Assembly: GCF_015356115.1 (NCBI RefSeq)
Contig: NZ_CP063056.1
Location: 62,001-126,000, forward strand
DNA length: 64,000 nucleotides
Origin: Rodentibacter haemolyticus
Lineage (GTDB): Bacteria; Pseudomonadota; Gammaproteobacteria; Enterobacterales; Pasteurellaceae
Direction of reading: 5' to 3'
The notes below the pieces were generated by a model that saw only the letters and a program-made list of their open reading frames with translations, was not told the origin of the DNA and did no database searches. A program made the translations under genes and the position numbers. This document shows positions 17,336-26,770 of this stretch, in pieces (positions within the stretch are counted from its first letter, which is position 1; each line of letters starts with the position of its first letter).

Positions 17336-17962
17336 TCAATCAAACTGCACTTCCCAATCTCTATTATTATGGGCTAAAAAACACATTCTTATTTGTTCTT
17401 CGGTATTTTTTTCATCGGCAAGCGGCGGCAAATTATCCATACTAAAATAACCGCTTTCAACTGTTTCGATATTCTCTTGAAAACACCCGCCGAGCACTTC
17501 ACATTCTACAAACACTTTACAGACGTTATAGGCGAAAGGTTTTGAATTGTGAGTGTTCTTGTCATGTAAAGCTATTATGCGGATAGCTCTGACATCAAGC
17601 CCAGCTTCTTCCTTGACTTCTTTTTCAGTATTGGATTTCACGGTTTCCAATACATCGACCCAACCACCCGGGAGCGACCATGTGCCGTTGCGTTCTTTTA
17701 CAAGCAAAATCCGGTTGTCCTTAAATATGACAGCCCGTGTATCCAACTTAGGGGTTTGAAAACCCATTTCGTTACAAAACAAATCGTTGACAATATCCAA
17801 CGGCAAGCCACTCTTGGTACTCATTATTTCGGCGGCAATATCACGTATGCGCTCAAAGCGTTCGATGTCAAAAGGATCTTTTGAATATGTCAATCCTGCT
17901 TGTGAGAGGAATTGAAGTTCCTTAGCCCAACTAAGCCATTTAAGTTTTGTTTCTTCAGTCAT
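17336..17962 (-). CDS. Nudix hydrolase with N-terminal Nudix_hydro_N domain
   Basis: 208 aa; ATG at 17962 with AGGAG nine bases upstream. Residues 1-60 (WAKELQFLSQAGLTYSKDPFDIERFERIRDIAAEIM) are the helical domain found before some ADP-ribose-pyrophosphatase-type Nudix proteins. The Nudix box is complete: GWVDVLETVKSNTE KEVKEEAG (G-x5-E-x7-K-E-x-x-E-E-x-G, with K in place of the usual R). Substrate not determinable. It ends one base before the ATG of the broken MuF-type protein, so both may have arrived together. Confidence 0.9.
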   Translation of the reverse strand: MTEETKLKWLSWAKELQFLSQAGLTYSKDPFDIERFERIRDIAAEIMSTKSGLPLDIVNDLFCNEMGFQTPKLDTRAVIFKDNRILLVKERNGTWSLPGGWVDVLETVKSNTEKEVKEEAGLDVRAIRIIALHDKNTHNSKPFAYNVCKVFVECEVLGGCFQENIETVESGYFSMDNLPPLADEKNTEEQIRMCFLAHNNRDWEVQFD

Positions 17963-18301
17963 CTGTGTTACTCCTGAATGAAAAGTGACGTTACATTTGA
18001 TACTCACACCCGAGTATTGCTCCAATCTACGCCCAACTTTTGAATTACACAAGAAATTTCAGAATTATTCCTGATTGTGTCATTAGAAGACATCTCCCAT
18101 CTATTGCCCATGACATTTTGGAATCACATAGATGATAAAACCTCCCTAATTCTCACCTAATTTAAAAATGTAAAAATAAAAAATCGGACAAATTAATTGA
18201 GAAATATTTTGTCTCACACCAAGATTTTTCGTGCAAAACGAGAGAGTTATCATTAAAATACGCAAACTGAACACTTGTTCATTATTTGGAATTTATTATC
18301 A
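17963..18301. other. Intergenic region between the Nudix gene and macA
   Basis: Very AT-rich. No gene seen. It must hold the promoters of both divergent genes and contains the palindrome at 18268-18281. Confidence 0.5.
18268..18281 (+). promoter_or_regulatory. TetR-type operator candidate upstream of macA
   Basis: TGAACA-CT-TGTTCA is a perfect 14-bp palindrome 20 bases before the macA ATG, where a bound repressor would block transcription or translation initiation. No regulator gene lies nearby. Confidence 0.5.
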
Positions 18302-19483
18302 ATGAAGAAAATTTTATTTATACTCGGTCTTTTTATTTTAGGCGGTTTCGCCTTTTATTTTTTTACCGCGGACAACAATCAGCAATCCGCTTATCTCACT
18401 GAAAAAGTAACTCGCGGTAATATTGAAAAAACCGTTGTTGCCTCAGGCTCCATCAGCAGCATTAACGAAGTTGATGTCGGCGCGCAAGTTTCGGGTAAAA
18501 TCACAAAACTTTACGTTACACTAGGACAAGAAGTAAAAAAAGGTGATTTGATTGCCGATATTGATTCTACTACTCAAATTAATGAGCTGAATACAAAAAA
18601 AGCCGTATTGGCAAGCTATCAAGCGCAATTAAAAGCAAAAGAAACCGCACTGAATGTGGCACAATCCGCTTACTCCCGTTATTCCAAACTTTATGCTCAA
18701 AAGGCGGCCTCGCTTGATGATTTAAACAATGCGAAAAACACCTTTGATGCGGCAAAATCAGAAGTGGATGCGTTGAAAGAATCCATAAAACAAGCGGAAA
18801 TTGAGGTGAATACGGCAGAAACCAATGTCGGCTATACCAAAATTACCTCACCGATTGACGGAACGATTATTTCCACCCCGATTTCCGAAGGGCAAACTGT
18901 CAATTCGGCACAAACAACACCAACCATTGTAAAAGTGGCGGATTTGACTCAAATGCGCATAAAACCGGAAATTTCGGAAGGTGACATCACAAAAGTGAAA
19001 GCCGGTCAAAAGGTTATTTTTACAATTTTGTCCGAGCCAAACATTCGGTATGAAGGTGTAATTTCTTCTGTCGATCCGGCCACCACAACAAAAAGTGATA
19101 ACTCTTCTAGTTCATCAGGCAATTCAAGTACGTCCGGCAGTTCCGGTGCGATCTATTATTATGCCAATTTAATCGTTGATAATCCCGACCGCACTTTGCG
19201 TATCGGCATGACGACGGAAAACAACATTAAAATTGCCGATGCGAAAAATGTATTGTTGATTTCCAATATGGCAATTCAAAAGAAAGACGGCAAAACCTTT
19301 GTAAATGTCTTGAACGAAAAAAATCAACCGGAAATGAGAGAAGTGGAAATCGGTGTACAAAATGATTTTCAAACGGAAATAAAAGCCGGCTTAAATGAAA
19401 GTGACAACGTCATTGTTTCACAAGTCGCTTCCGATGAAAAAGTAGGCGGTACGGTTCGTTCTCGCGGTCCGAGAATGTTCTAA
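18302..19483 (+). CDS. macA: MacA-type periplasmic membrane-fusion protein
   Basis: 393 aa from the ATG at 18302. One N-terminal membrane anchor (KKILFILGLFILGGFAFYFF), then lipoyl/biotinyl half-motifs (VDVGAQVSGKITKLYVTLGQ; ITSPIDGTIISTPISEGQTV) flanking a coiled-coil hairpin (about 95-185), then the beta-barrel with a Ser/Gly-rich loop (SDNSSSSSGNSSTSGSSG). Bridges MacB to an outer-membrane channel. 17 bases before macB, with an uptake signal in the gap. Confidence 0.93.
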   Translation: MKKILFILGLFILGGFAFYFFTADNNQQSAYLTEKVTRGNIEKTVVASGSISSINEVDVGAQVSGKITKLYVTLGQEVKKGDLIADIDSTTQINELNTKKAVLASYQAQLKAKETALNVAQSAYSRYSKLYAQKAASLDDLNNAKNTFDAAKSEVDALKESIKQAEIEVNTAETNVGYTKITSPIDGTIISTPISEGQTVNSAQTTPTIVKVADLTQMRIKPEISEGDITKVKAGQKVIFTILSEPNIRYEGVISSVDPATTTKSDNSSSSSGNSSTSGSSGAIYYYANLIVDNPDRTLRIGMTTENNIKIADAKNVLLISNMAIQKKDGKTFVNVLNEKNQPEMREVEIGVQNDFQTEIKAGLNESDNVIVSQVASDEKVGGTVRSRGPRMF

Positions 19484-19500
19484 AGTGCGGTAAAAATTTT

Positions 19501-21432
19501 ATGAATATTATTGAAATTAATAAGCTCAACCGCTACTTTGGCGAAGGCGAAAATCGCGTTCATATTTTAAAGAATGTTTCCTTAAATATTGAAAAAGGCG
19601 ATTTTGTTGCAATTATCGGCCAATCCGGCTCGGGTAAATCCACGTTAATGAATATTATCGGGTGTTTGGATACGGCAACCGACGGTTCTTATAAAATTGA
19701 CGGCAACGAAACCAATCAGCTTTCAGCCGATCAATTATCCGATTTACGTAGCCAAAAGTTCGGTTTTATTTTCCAACGTTATAATCTACTTTCAAGTTTA
19801 ACGGCGGCGGAAAATGTCGCACTCCCTGCAATTTATGCGGGAATACCGCAAACGCAACGTTTAGATCGCGCCAAGCAATTATTAGAGAAACTCGGTTTAG
19901 ACGATAAATGGCAAAATAAACCGAACCAACTTTCAGGCGGTCAGCAACAGCGGGTAAGTATCGCTCGCGCATTAATGAACGGCGGTGAAATTATTCTTGC
20001 CGATGAACCCACGGGTGCACTGGATTCTCACAGCGGACAAAATGTGATGGAAATTTTGCGTCAATTACATCACGAAGGTCATACCATCATTATGGTCACA
20101 CACGATCGTGATATTGCAGCCAGTGCAAATCGCGTTATTGAAATTCGAGACGGTGAAATCATTGCCGACAATCAAAAAGAAAGCGTAAAAAGTGCGGTCG
20201 AAAATCAGCCCAAAATTAAACCGCACTTTGGTTTCAGTAAAGATCAACTTATTGAAGCTTTTCGTATGTCCATCAGTGCGATTGTGGCGCATAAAATGCG
20301 CTCTCTACTCACTATGCTCGGTATTATTATCGGGATCACCTCGGTGGTTTCCGTAGTGGCATTGGGTAATGGCTCGCAACAGAAAATTTTAGAAAACATT
20401 AAGGGTATCGGCACGAATACGATGACCATTTTTAACGGTACGGGCTTTGGCGATCGAAAAGCCGAGCAAATGCAAAATCTCACGATAAATGACGCTAATG
20501 CATTAAATCAACAAAGTTATGTACAAAGCGTAACACCGAACAGCAGTTCAAGCGGTACTTTAGTTTATGGTAATCAAACCTTTTCCACCACCAATTTAAA
20601 AGGGGTCGGCGAGCAATATTTTGATGTTGAGGGCTTAACGCTCAAACAAGGAAATTTCTTTTCCGCTCAGGATGTGCAAGAAAATAATCAGGTGGTATTA
20701 ATTGATGAAAATGGTCAAAAAACCATTTTTTCAAATGAATCACCGCTTGGAAAAATCGTTATGTTTAACAAACGACCTTTACGCATTGTCGGCGTGGTAT
20801 CGGATAAACAAATGGGGGGGGCGAGTAGCTCGTTAAATATCTATGCGCCTTATACCACGGTGATGAATAAAATCTCCGGCAGCAAAAAGATCGGCTCTAT
20901 CACAGTAAAAATCACTGATGATGTCAATTCGACAGTGGCAGAAAAAAGTATTACGGAATTACTGACTATACGCCACGGAAAGGAAGACTTTTTCGTGATG
21001 AACAGCGACACCATCAAACAAGCCGTTGAAAGTACGACTGGTACAATGAAATTGCTGATTTCTTCTATCGCCTTTATTTCCTTAATTGTGGGCGGCATTG
21101 GCGTTATGAATATTATGCTGGTTTCAGTAACCGAACGAACCAAAGAAATCGGTGTGCGTATGGCGATCGGTGCGCGCCAAACCAATATTTTACAGCAGTT
21201 TTTAATTGAAGCCGTACTTATTTGTTTAATCGGCGGTATTACCGGCATTTTACTTTCAGGCACAATCGGATTGCTGTTTAATTTCTTTATGGAAGATTTT
21301 GCTATGGCATTTTCCGCCGTCTCAATTATTACGGCGGTACTCTTCTCTACCCTTATCGGCGTAGTATTCGGCTATATGCCGGCAAAACGTGCGGCACAGT
21401 TGAATCCGATTACCGCTCTCGCTCGTGAATAG
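19501..21432 (+). CDS. macB: MacB-type ABC transporter (ATPase-permease fusion)
   Basis: 643 aa. Residues 1-225: ABC ATPase with Walker A GQSGSGKST (40-48), signature LSGGQQQR and Walker B ILADEPTG. A linker (about 226-255) is followed by the first membrane helix, a large periplasmic domain, and three C-terminal helices ending PAKRAAQLNPITALARE, typical of MacB. Known substrates are macrolides, peptides and enterotoxin. The linker is encoded by an inverted pair of uptake signals (20191 and 20220), giving KSAVE and KPHFG. Confidence 0.94.
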   Translation: MNIIEINKLNRYFGEGENRVHILKNVSLNIEKGDFVAIIGQSGSGKSTLMNIIGCLDTATDGSYKIDGNETNQLSADQLSDLRSQKFGFIFQRYNLLSSLTAAENVALPAIYAGIPQTQRLDRAKQLLEKLGLDDKWQNKPNQLSGGQQQRVSIARALMNGGEIILADEPTGALDSHSGQNVMEILRQLHHEGHTIIMVTHDRDIAASANRVIEIRDGEIIADNQKESVKSAVENQPKIKPHFGFSKDQLIEAFRMSISAIVAHKMRSLLTMLGIIIGITSVVSVVALGNGSQQKILENIKGIGTNTMTIFNGTGFGDRKAEQMQNLTINDANALNQQSYVQSVTPNSSSSGTLVYGNQTFSTTNLKGVGEQYFDVEGLTLKQGNFFSAQDVQENNQVVLIDENGQKTIFSNESPLGKIVMFNKRPLRIVGVVSDKQMGGASSSLNIYAPYTTVMNKISGSKKIGSITVKITDDVNSTVAEKSITELLTIRHGKEDFFVMNSDTIKQAVESTTGTMKLLISSIAFISLIVGGIGVMNIMLVSVTERTKEIGVRMAIGARQTNILQQFLIEAVLICLIGGITGILLSGTIGLLFNFFMEDFAMAFSAVSIITAVLFSTLIGVVFGYMPAKRAAQLNPITALARE

Positions 21433-21438
21433 ATTTTG

Positions 21439-21533
21439 TATAGTGAATTAAATTTAAAACTGCACCTTGCCACACGTATTTGTACTGTTCTTCAGTTTAC
21501 AGCTTTGTATCCGTTTTAATTTAATTCACTATA
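21439..21533. mobile_element. MITE-like element, second copy (95 bp, inverted)
   Basis: Ends TATAGTGAATTAAATT and its complement. Its right half (ACAGCTTTGTATCC) is the reverse complement of the left half of the copy at 8406-8514. It sits between macB and the outer-membrane channel gene. Confidence 0.78.
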
Positions 21534-21541
21534 AAACTGAA

Positions 21542-21570
21542 AAATGCGGTAAAATCTACCGCACTTTTTA
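21542..21570 (+). terminator. Imperfect uptake-signal hairpin before the NodT gene
   Basis: AATGCGGT and ACCGCACTT form a stem followed by TTTTT. It could attenuate read-through from macAB. Confidence 0.5.
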
Positions 21571-21600
21571 ACGATGATAATGATAATGAAGGAAAAAACA

Positions 21601-22968
21601 ATGTTAAAAATGAAAAAATTAACGCTCGCTATTGTGATGGCAACAACCCTTGCAGGCTGCGCCAACATCAGTGATTCTTATAAAGCTAGCCAAGAGGACT
21701 ATCAAAAATACCAAGAAATCACCAAACAATTCAATGTAAAAGAAAATTGGTGGGCGCTTTATAACGATGCGCAATTAAATCTGGTTGTCGAGCAAGCCTT
21801 ATTGAACAACAAAGATTTGGCAAAAGCTGCCGTTGCCGTCAATCGTGCGCTTTATAATGCGAATTTATTAGGCGCAAATTTAGTGCCGAGATTTAACGGC
21901 TCAACAACTTCTAACGCACAACGCCGTATTGATAAAAGTGCAAGTTCCACAATTTCTCACTCAGGCACATTGAATGTATCCTATACCCTCGATCTATGGC
22001 GTCGTTTAGCCGATTCCGCCGATGCCGCCGAATGGGCACATAAAGCGACGGCAGAAGATTTAGAAGCAACCAAATTATCCTTAATCAATTCTGTCGTCAC
22101 CACTTATTACCAAATCGCCTATCTTAATGATGCCATCAGCACAACCGAAGAAAGCATTAAGTATTACAACGACATCAGCAATATTATGCAACGCCGTTTA
22201 AATCAAGGCGTAGCGGATTCTGCCGCCGTGGATCAAGCGCAACAATCGGTATTAACGGCTCGTAACAATTTGATCAGTTACCAAACTCAAAGAAAAGCCG
22301 CTGAACAAACTTTACGTAATTTACTTAACTTAAAACCGGAAGAAGCGTTAAATATCACTTTCCCTCATATTCTTAACGTAAAAAATGCGGGGGTAAATTT
22401 AAATGTGCCTGTTTCCGTTATTGCTAATCGTCCGGATGTAAAAGGCTATCAATACCGTTTAAGCAGCGCCTTTAAAAATGCTCAGGCCACACAAAAAAGT
22501 TGGTTCCCGGAAATTACTTTAGGCGGCAGTTTAAGCTCGGCAGGAACCAAAGTCGGTAATGCACTCCACAACCCTGTTGCGGGCGGTACGATTGGTATTA
22601 GCTTACCGTTCTTAAATTGGAACACGGTAAAATGGAACGTAAAAATTTCAGAAGCGGACTATGAAACCGCACGTTTAAACTACGAAAAAAGCATTACCAC
22701 CGCATTAAACGATGTTGATACCAACTACTTTGCATTTACTCAAGCACAGAGTGCCTTTGCCAACCTGCAAAAAACCTTTGATTACAACAAACGAATCACA
22801 CAATATTACCGTAACCGTTATAACGCAGGCGTATCGGAATTACGTGAATGGTTAAATGCGGCAAATACGGAGAAAAACTCACAACTTGCTATTTTACAGG
22901 CAAAGTATGGTCTCATTCGGGCGGAAAATTCGGTATATAGCTCAATGGCAGGTTACTATTCCCGCTAA
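21601..22968 (+). CDS. NodT-family outer-membrane efflux lipoprotein (TolC superfamily)
   Basis: 455 aa; the ATG at 21601 has AAGGA upstream. Signal peptide with lipobox LAGC (Cys about 20), then two tandem outer-membrane-efflux repeats with the long helical hairpins (NWWALYNDAQLNLVVEQAL at the start is a NodT hallmark). Placed after macAB it supplies the outer-membrane duct, making a complete tripartite pump. A MITE now separates it from macB. Confidence 0.92.
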   Translation: MLKMKKLTLAIVMATTLAGCANISDSYKASQEDYQKYQEITKQFNVKENWWALYNDAQLNLVVEQALLNNKDLAKAAVAVNRALYNANLLGANLVPRFNGSTTSNAQRRIDKSASSTISHSGTLNVSYTLDLWRRLADSADAAEWAHKATAEDLEATKLSLINSVVTTYYQIAYLNDAISTTEESIKYYNDISNIMQRRLNQGVADSAAVDQAQQSVLTARNNLISYQTQRKAAEQTLRNLLNLKPEEALNITFPHILNVKNAGVNLNVPVSVIANRPDVKGYQYRLSSAFKNAQATQKSWFPEITLGGSLSSAGTKVGNALHNPVAGGTIGISLPFLNWNTVKWNVKISEADYETARLNYEKSITTALNDVDTNYFAFTQAQSAFANLQKTFDYNKRITQYYRNRYNAGVSELREWLNAANTEKNSQLAILQAKYGLIRAENSVYSSMAGYYSR

Positions 22969-23025
22969 TCACTCATCATAAGGAAGTTTCGGCTTCCTTA
23001 TTTTTTAACGGAATTTCTAAGAAAA

Positions 23026-23655
23026 ATGAAGAAACAATTAACTTTTTACTTTATCCGCCATGGCAGAACCTTTTGGAATGAACAGGGGTTAATGCAAGGT
23101 CATGGCGATTCTCCCTTAACGGAACAAGGGATTTTAGGTGCGCAAAAGGCAGGCGTTGCTTTGCAACATATCGATTTCAGTGCGGCTTACTCCAGCTGTT
23201 TAAAACGCACTATTGATACGGCAGAATTAATTATCGGCAAACGCGATATTCCATTATTTCAGCATAAAGGATTAAACGAACAATTTTTCGGAAAATGGGA
23301 AGGACAATGGGTTGAACCCTTACGTGAACATCCTGAATTTAAACAAATGATCAACGACCCGGCAAATTACAAAGCCGAAACCAATGGCGGAGAAACCTAC
23401 CGACAAGTCGCTGATCGTGCAATGAAAGCACTACAGGATATTATCAAAATTCATCATTCCGGTAATATTCTCGTGGTTTCCCACGGGCATACATTACGCC
23501 TACTTATCGCCCTCCTCAACGGTGCAACGTGGCAAAATCATCGCGATGAAAAGCAATCCGTCCCTTTACTCAATACATCGATCAGTATCGTACATTATGA
23601 AAGTGAAAAAGGATTTTCCGTTGAAAGGGTCAATGATGCTTCGCATTTAGAATAA
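23026..23655 (+). CDS. Histidine-phosphatase superfamily protein (phosphoglycerate-mutase-like)
   Basis: 209 aa. The RHG motif YFIRHGRTFWNEQG holds the phospho-accepting His11 and the following arginine; the second catalytic histidine lies in VVSHGHTLR. Family members dephosphorylate varied small molecules; the true substrate is unknown. Single gene, 58 bases after the NodT stop. Confidence 0.9.
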   Translation: MKKQLTFYFIRHGRTFWNEQGLMQGHGDSPLTEQGILGAQKAGVALQHIDFSAAYSSCLKRTIDTAELIIGKRDIPLFQHKGLNEQFFGKWEGQWVEPLREHPEFKQMINDPANYKAETNGGETYRQVADRAMKALQDIIKIHHSGNILVVSHGHTLRLLIALLNGATWQNHRDEKQSVPLLNTSISIVHYESEKGFSVERVNDASHLE

Positions 23656-23699
23656 TCGGTGAATATTTACCATTTCCCCCTAATAGAATAAAGAAAGCA

Positions 23700-24060
23700 C
23701 TGGTATATGTGGCGTTACACAAATCATTGTAGGGTGCTGTTAGTCGTAACCGTGACACACCATAATTCATCGGTATTTTTGCGCTGCGTTACACCTTACG
23801 GCTAACGGCACTCTACCTATGGATATAATATTGTTCTCTTTGTACAACAGATTTTGTAGGGTGGGCAAATTTTTTGCCCACCGATTCAAATAAGGGATTT
23901 CAATGGTGGGCAACAAGTTGCACCACCCTACCTTTGTCTCCCTGCTACCGCTACATGATATTGAGAAATTTATACACAATCGCTTCGAGCGATTGTTATG
24001 CCTCACGGCACCGTTGGCAAGCCAACGTTCAAAATCTAAAGATTTTATAACCGCACTTTT
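23700..24060. repeat. Nest of three dispersed intergenic repeats
   Basis: Three pieces follow one another. 23715-23830 is a dyad-type repeat (GTAGGGTGCTGTTAGTCG, mirrored by GCTAACGGCACTCTAC). 23858-23932 is a second dyad, GTAGGGTGGGCAA mirrored by ACCACCCTAC with an inner TTTTGCCCACC. 23975-24060 is a triple-hairpin element with an uptake signal at its end. No gene lies in this 360-bp stretch. Confidence 0.75.
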
Positions 24061-24085
24061 TATTATTGATAAACGAGAAAACAAA

Positions 24086-24409
24086 ATGACAACTGAAATT
24101 CAAAAATTAGATCCGGACGCAGCAATTGATATTGCTTACGATATTTTCTTAGAAATGGCAGGAGAAAATTTAGATCCCGCCGATATTATGCTATTCAATC
24201 TTCAATTTGAAGAGCGTGGTGCGGTGGAATTTGTGGAGACCGCCGACAATTGGGAGCAAGAAATCGGTGTGTTAATTGATCCGGAAGCCTTTGCCGAAGT
24301 TTGGATTGGCTTGGTAAACGATAAAGATGAAATGGACGATATATTCGCCAAATTCTTAATCTCTCACAAGGAAGAAGATCGTGAATTTCACGTAGTTTGG
24401 AAAGAATAA
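24086..24409 (+). CDS. Acidic double-stranded DNA mimic protein, HI1450/DUF440 family
   Basis: 107 aa and strongly acidic (DPDAAIDIAYDIFLEMAGENLDPADIM). Length and text match H. influenzae HI1450 (E. coli YciU family), whose negative surface imitates DNA and which has been reported to bind HU-like proteins. The ATG at 24086 gives the family's exact length; the open frame upstream of it is repeat DNA. Confidence 0.92.
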   Translation: MTTEIQKLDPDAAIDIAYDIFLEMAGENLDPADIMLFNLQFEERGAVEFVETADNWEQEIGVLIDPEAFAEVWIGLVNDKDEMDDIFAKFLISHKEEDREFHVVWKE

Positions 24410-24413
24410 AGAC

Positions 24414-24446
24414 AAAAAAGGGAAATCATTGATTTCCCTCTTGTTT
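24414..24446. terminator. Bidirectional terminator between the DNA-mimic gene and lysO
   Basis: GGGAAATC-ATT-GATTTCCC with A-run on the left and T-rich sequence on the right, between convergent genes. Confidence 0.8.
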
Positions 24447-25364
24447 TTATATCGGAATACTTGAGAAAAACACCAATAGCAGCGGTGGTAAAATATTCGT
24501 TACAAATCCAAAAGAAATCGCGATAGGTACGACTTCAATTCCGCCGGATTTCTGAATGATCGGCAAGGTACAATCCAATGCGGTCGCACCGGTAATACCA
24601 ATTGCCGTTGAGCGAAAACGCTGCATAAAAAGCGGTACGATAAATAAACTCACAATTTCACGCAATAAATCATTAAAAAATGCAATACTTCCCTGCACCG
24701 GCCCCCAAGCGTTTGTCAGTACAACACTCGATAAAGAATACCACCCCATACCGGAAGCAAATGCCAAGCCTTGCGTAATCGGTATAGATAAAATAAAGGC
24801 GGCAATTATTCCCCCAAGTAATGATGTTATCGTAAATACAATGCCGGTTTGAAACCCACATTTATTGAAAAGCGCTTCTTTCAAAGAAATACCATTATTG
24901 CGTAATTGAACGCCTACAAAAAAGATCAATGCGATCAATACATAAAGATTAACGCCTGTCGGCAATATAAGCGATGATTTAAACAACCAGCCGACTAATA
25001 CCCCAACAACTACGGTGAAGGAAAGCTTGAAAGAATCCATAAACGAATGCCAACGAGAAGTAATTTTTCCTTGGTATTTAAGGGATTCTGCGGGATTAAA
25101 ATGATCATAGATCATCAATCCGATAATATTGACAGATAAAATAGAAATCGAAAGTATCAAAGCCGTTTTGCCTATAATCGGCAATATCGTTTCAAGACTA
25201 TCTAGCTGTCCAAGCAAGTAGCCCATTAAAAATAAAATGACATAAAGCAAAAACATCACAATTCGATTAATTTTTGAAATGTAATTTTCATTCTTTATCT
25301 TGAGTAAATAACCTAATAACATCGGCACTAAAACAATTAATAATCCATTTATCATATCTTGCAT
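24447..25364 (-). CDS. lysO: Lysine exporter LysO family protein (YbjE)
   Basis: 305 aa, about eight to nine membrane segments across the whole chain. The first helix LLIVLVPMLLGYLLKIKN and the core region VGVQLRNNGISLKE .. GMGWYSLSSVVLTNAWGPVQG fit the LysO/DUF340 family, whose E. coli member exports lysine and thialysine. Single gene ended by the terminator at 24414. Confidence 0.85.
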   Translation of the reverse strand: MQDMINGLLIVLVPMLLGYLLKIKNENYISKINRIVMFLLYVILFLMGYLLGQLDSLETILPIIGKTALILSISILSVNIIGLMIYDHFNPAESLKYQGKITSRWHSFMDSFKLSFTVVVGVLVGWLFKSSLILPTGVNLYVLIALIFFVGVQLRNNGISLKEALFNKCGFQTGIVFTITSLLGGIIAAFILSIPITQGLAFASGMGWYSLSSVVLTNAWGPVQGSIAFFNDLLREIVSLFIVPLFMQRFRSTAIGITGATALDCTLPIIQKSGGIEVVPIAISFGFVTNILPPLLLVFFSSIPI

Positions 25365-25452
25365 AGCTGATTTCCTCTCTGTGCGAAATTTCTTCTAAGC
25401 ATACGCTTTCTATCTATTGAATCAATCCACGGTGAATTAAATAAAAATATTT

Positions 25453-25513
25453 TTCTATAAAAATCTGCACCTTAATCAGTCGGTTTATTGATACGACTTT
25501 TGGGGTGCAGATT
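25453..25513 (-). terminator. Terminator of the type I secretion operon
   Basis: AATCTGCACC (25462-25471) pairs with GGTGCAGATT (25504-25513); an inner stem AGTCG..CGACT strengthens it; on the minus strand it runs into TTTTTATAG. Confidence 0.75.
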
Positions 25514-25552
25514 AAAGTGCGGTCTGTTTTCTCTAAGTTTTACGAAGAAAAT

Positions 25553-26770
25553 TTATCGCTCTTGCAATGCCTGTTTCATACGTGTAATCGGTTTGATCAA
25601 ATATTGAAACACGGTTTTTTCACCCGTTTTAATATCCACCATTGCCGTCATACCCGGAGTAATAGGCATTGCATTGCCTTGACTATCCGTAATATGGCTG
25701 CCATCGGTTTTGACTAGAATACGATAGTAAGCCTGATCCGGGTTAAGATTAAGCTCGCTACGACGGCGTTCATCTTGCAAGGTATCCGGGCTGATTAACA
25801 CAACTTTCCCCTCTAAACCACCATAAATCGCATAATCATAAGCACTGATTTTCACTAAAGCATCTTGGTCCGGGCGAATAAATGCCACATCTTTCGGGCT
25901 AATATAAGCCTGTACTAAAAGTGCGTCATCAACAGGGACAATTTCTAAAATATCTTGCCCTGCCTGAACAACCCCACCTACGGTATTGATACGAATATTT
26001 TTAACAATCCCTTTCATTGGAGCCTTGATTTGTGAGCGTTCCACAGGATCGGCACGCATTGCCATATTTTCACGAGCTTGAGCCAACTCCGATTCAGCCT
26101 GTACCAACTCATTATTTGCAACCGTTACATATTGATTTCGGCGTTCAGAAATTTGTTGTGCGAGATCAGACGACTGACGCTTCATCCGTAATAGCTCAAC
26201 CTCTGACATTACACCTTTCGCCACCATTGGCTGAGTAATGCTAATTTCACGATCAAGTAAGGCTTTGCTTTGTGATAACCCTTTTACCGCATCCTGCATT
26301 GAGCGATGACGAGCATTATAAGCATCCGTTTCACGCTGTTTCACTTCTTCGGGAATATCATCCGGGAAACTCAATTCATTGCCCGAAGATTCCGCTTGGA
26401 GTCGAGCGACCATGCCCCGTAAGTTTTGAACTTTCGCTTCGCTTTCACGCAATACTGCAGAAGATCGAGTATCATCTAACACAAGTAATACTTGGTTTTT
26501 TTCTACTAAATCCCCTTCTTTTACTTTCATCTCTTGAATAATGCCCGGGTCAAGACTTTGTACGATTTGCTCACGGCTACTTGGGATCACGCTTCCCTGC
26601 CCACGGCTGACTTCTTCGAGGGGGCTAAAATAAGCCCAAATAACGAATACGACCAAGAATATTGCAAACAAAATTACGACCGAAAAAATACCACGGTGCT
26701 TTTCCGTCTGCATCGCTGCATTGAGATCATTAATTAATGCGAGGTCTGCTTGTTTAATTTGATCAGTCAT
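25553..26770 (-). CDS. Type I secretion membrane-fusion protein (HlyD/LapC family)
   Basis: 405 aa from the ATG at 26770, preceded by AAGGAAATAGCA; it overlaps the end of the ATPase gene by 8 bases. One N-terminal helix (FSVVILFAIFLVVFVIWAYFSP), then a HlyD core: lipoyl half EMKVKEGDLVEKNQVLLVLDDT, a coiled-coil hairpin (about 110-235), and the C-terminal barrel with PGMTAMVDIKTGEKTVFQYLIKPI. Inner-membrane adaptor of a type I secretion system. Last gene of a three-gene operon. Confidence 0.93.
   Translation of the reverse strand: MTDQIKQADLALINDLNAAMQTEKHRGIFSVVILFAIFLVVFVIWAYFSPLEEVSRGQGSVIPSSREQIVQSLDPGIIQEMKVKEGDLVEKNQVLLVLDDTRSSAVLRESEAKVQNLRGMVARLQAESSGNELSFPDDIPEEVKQRETDAYNARHRSMQDAVKGLSQSKALLDREISITQPMVAKGVMSEVELLRMKRQSSDLAQQISERRNQYVTVANNELVQAESELAQARENMAMRADPVERSQIKAPMKGIVKNIRINTVGGVVQAGQDILEIVPVDDALLVQAYISPKDVAFIRPDQDALVKISAYDYAIYGGLEGKVVLISPDTLQDERRRSELNLNPDQAYYRILVKTDGSHITDSQGNAMPITPGMTAMVDIKTGEKTVFQYLIKPITRMKQALQER

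Noticed and set aside
23767..24084. 105-codon minus-strand frame across the repeat nest
   Set aside because: It consists entirely of repeated intergenic DNA and lacks a ribosome site.
25427..25450. Fourth MITE end (GGTGAATTAAATAAAA)
   Set aside because: Only about 12 bases match and no interior similarity follows.
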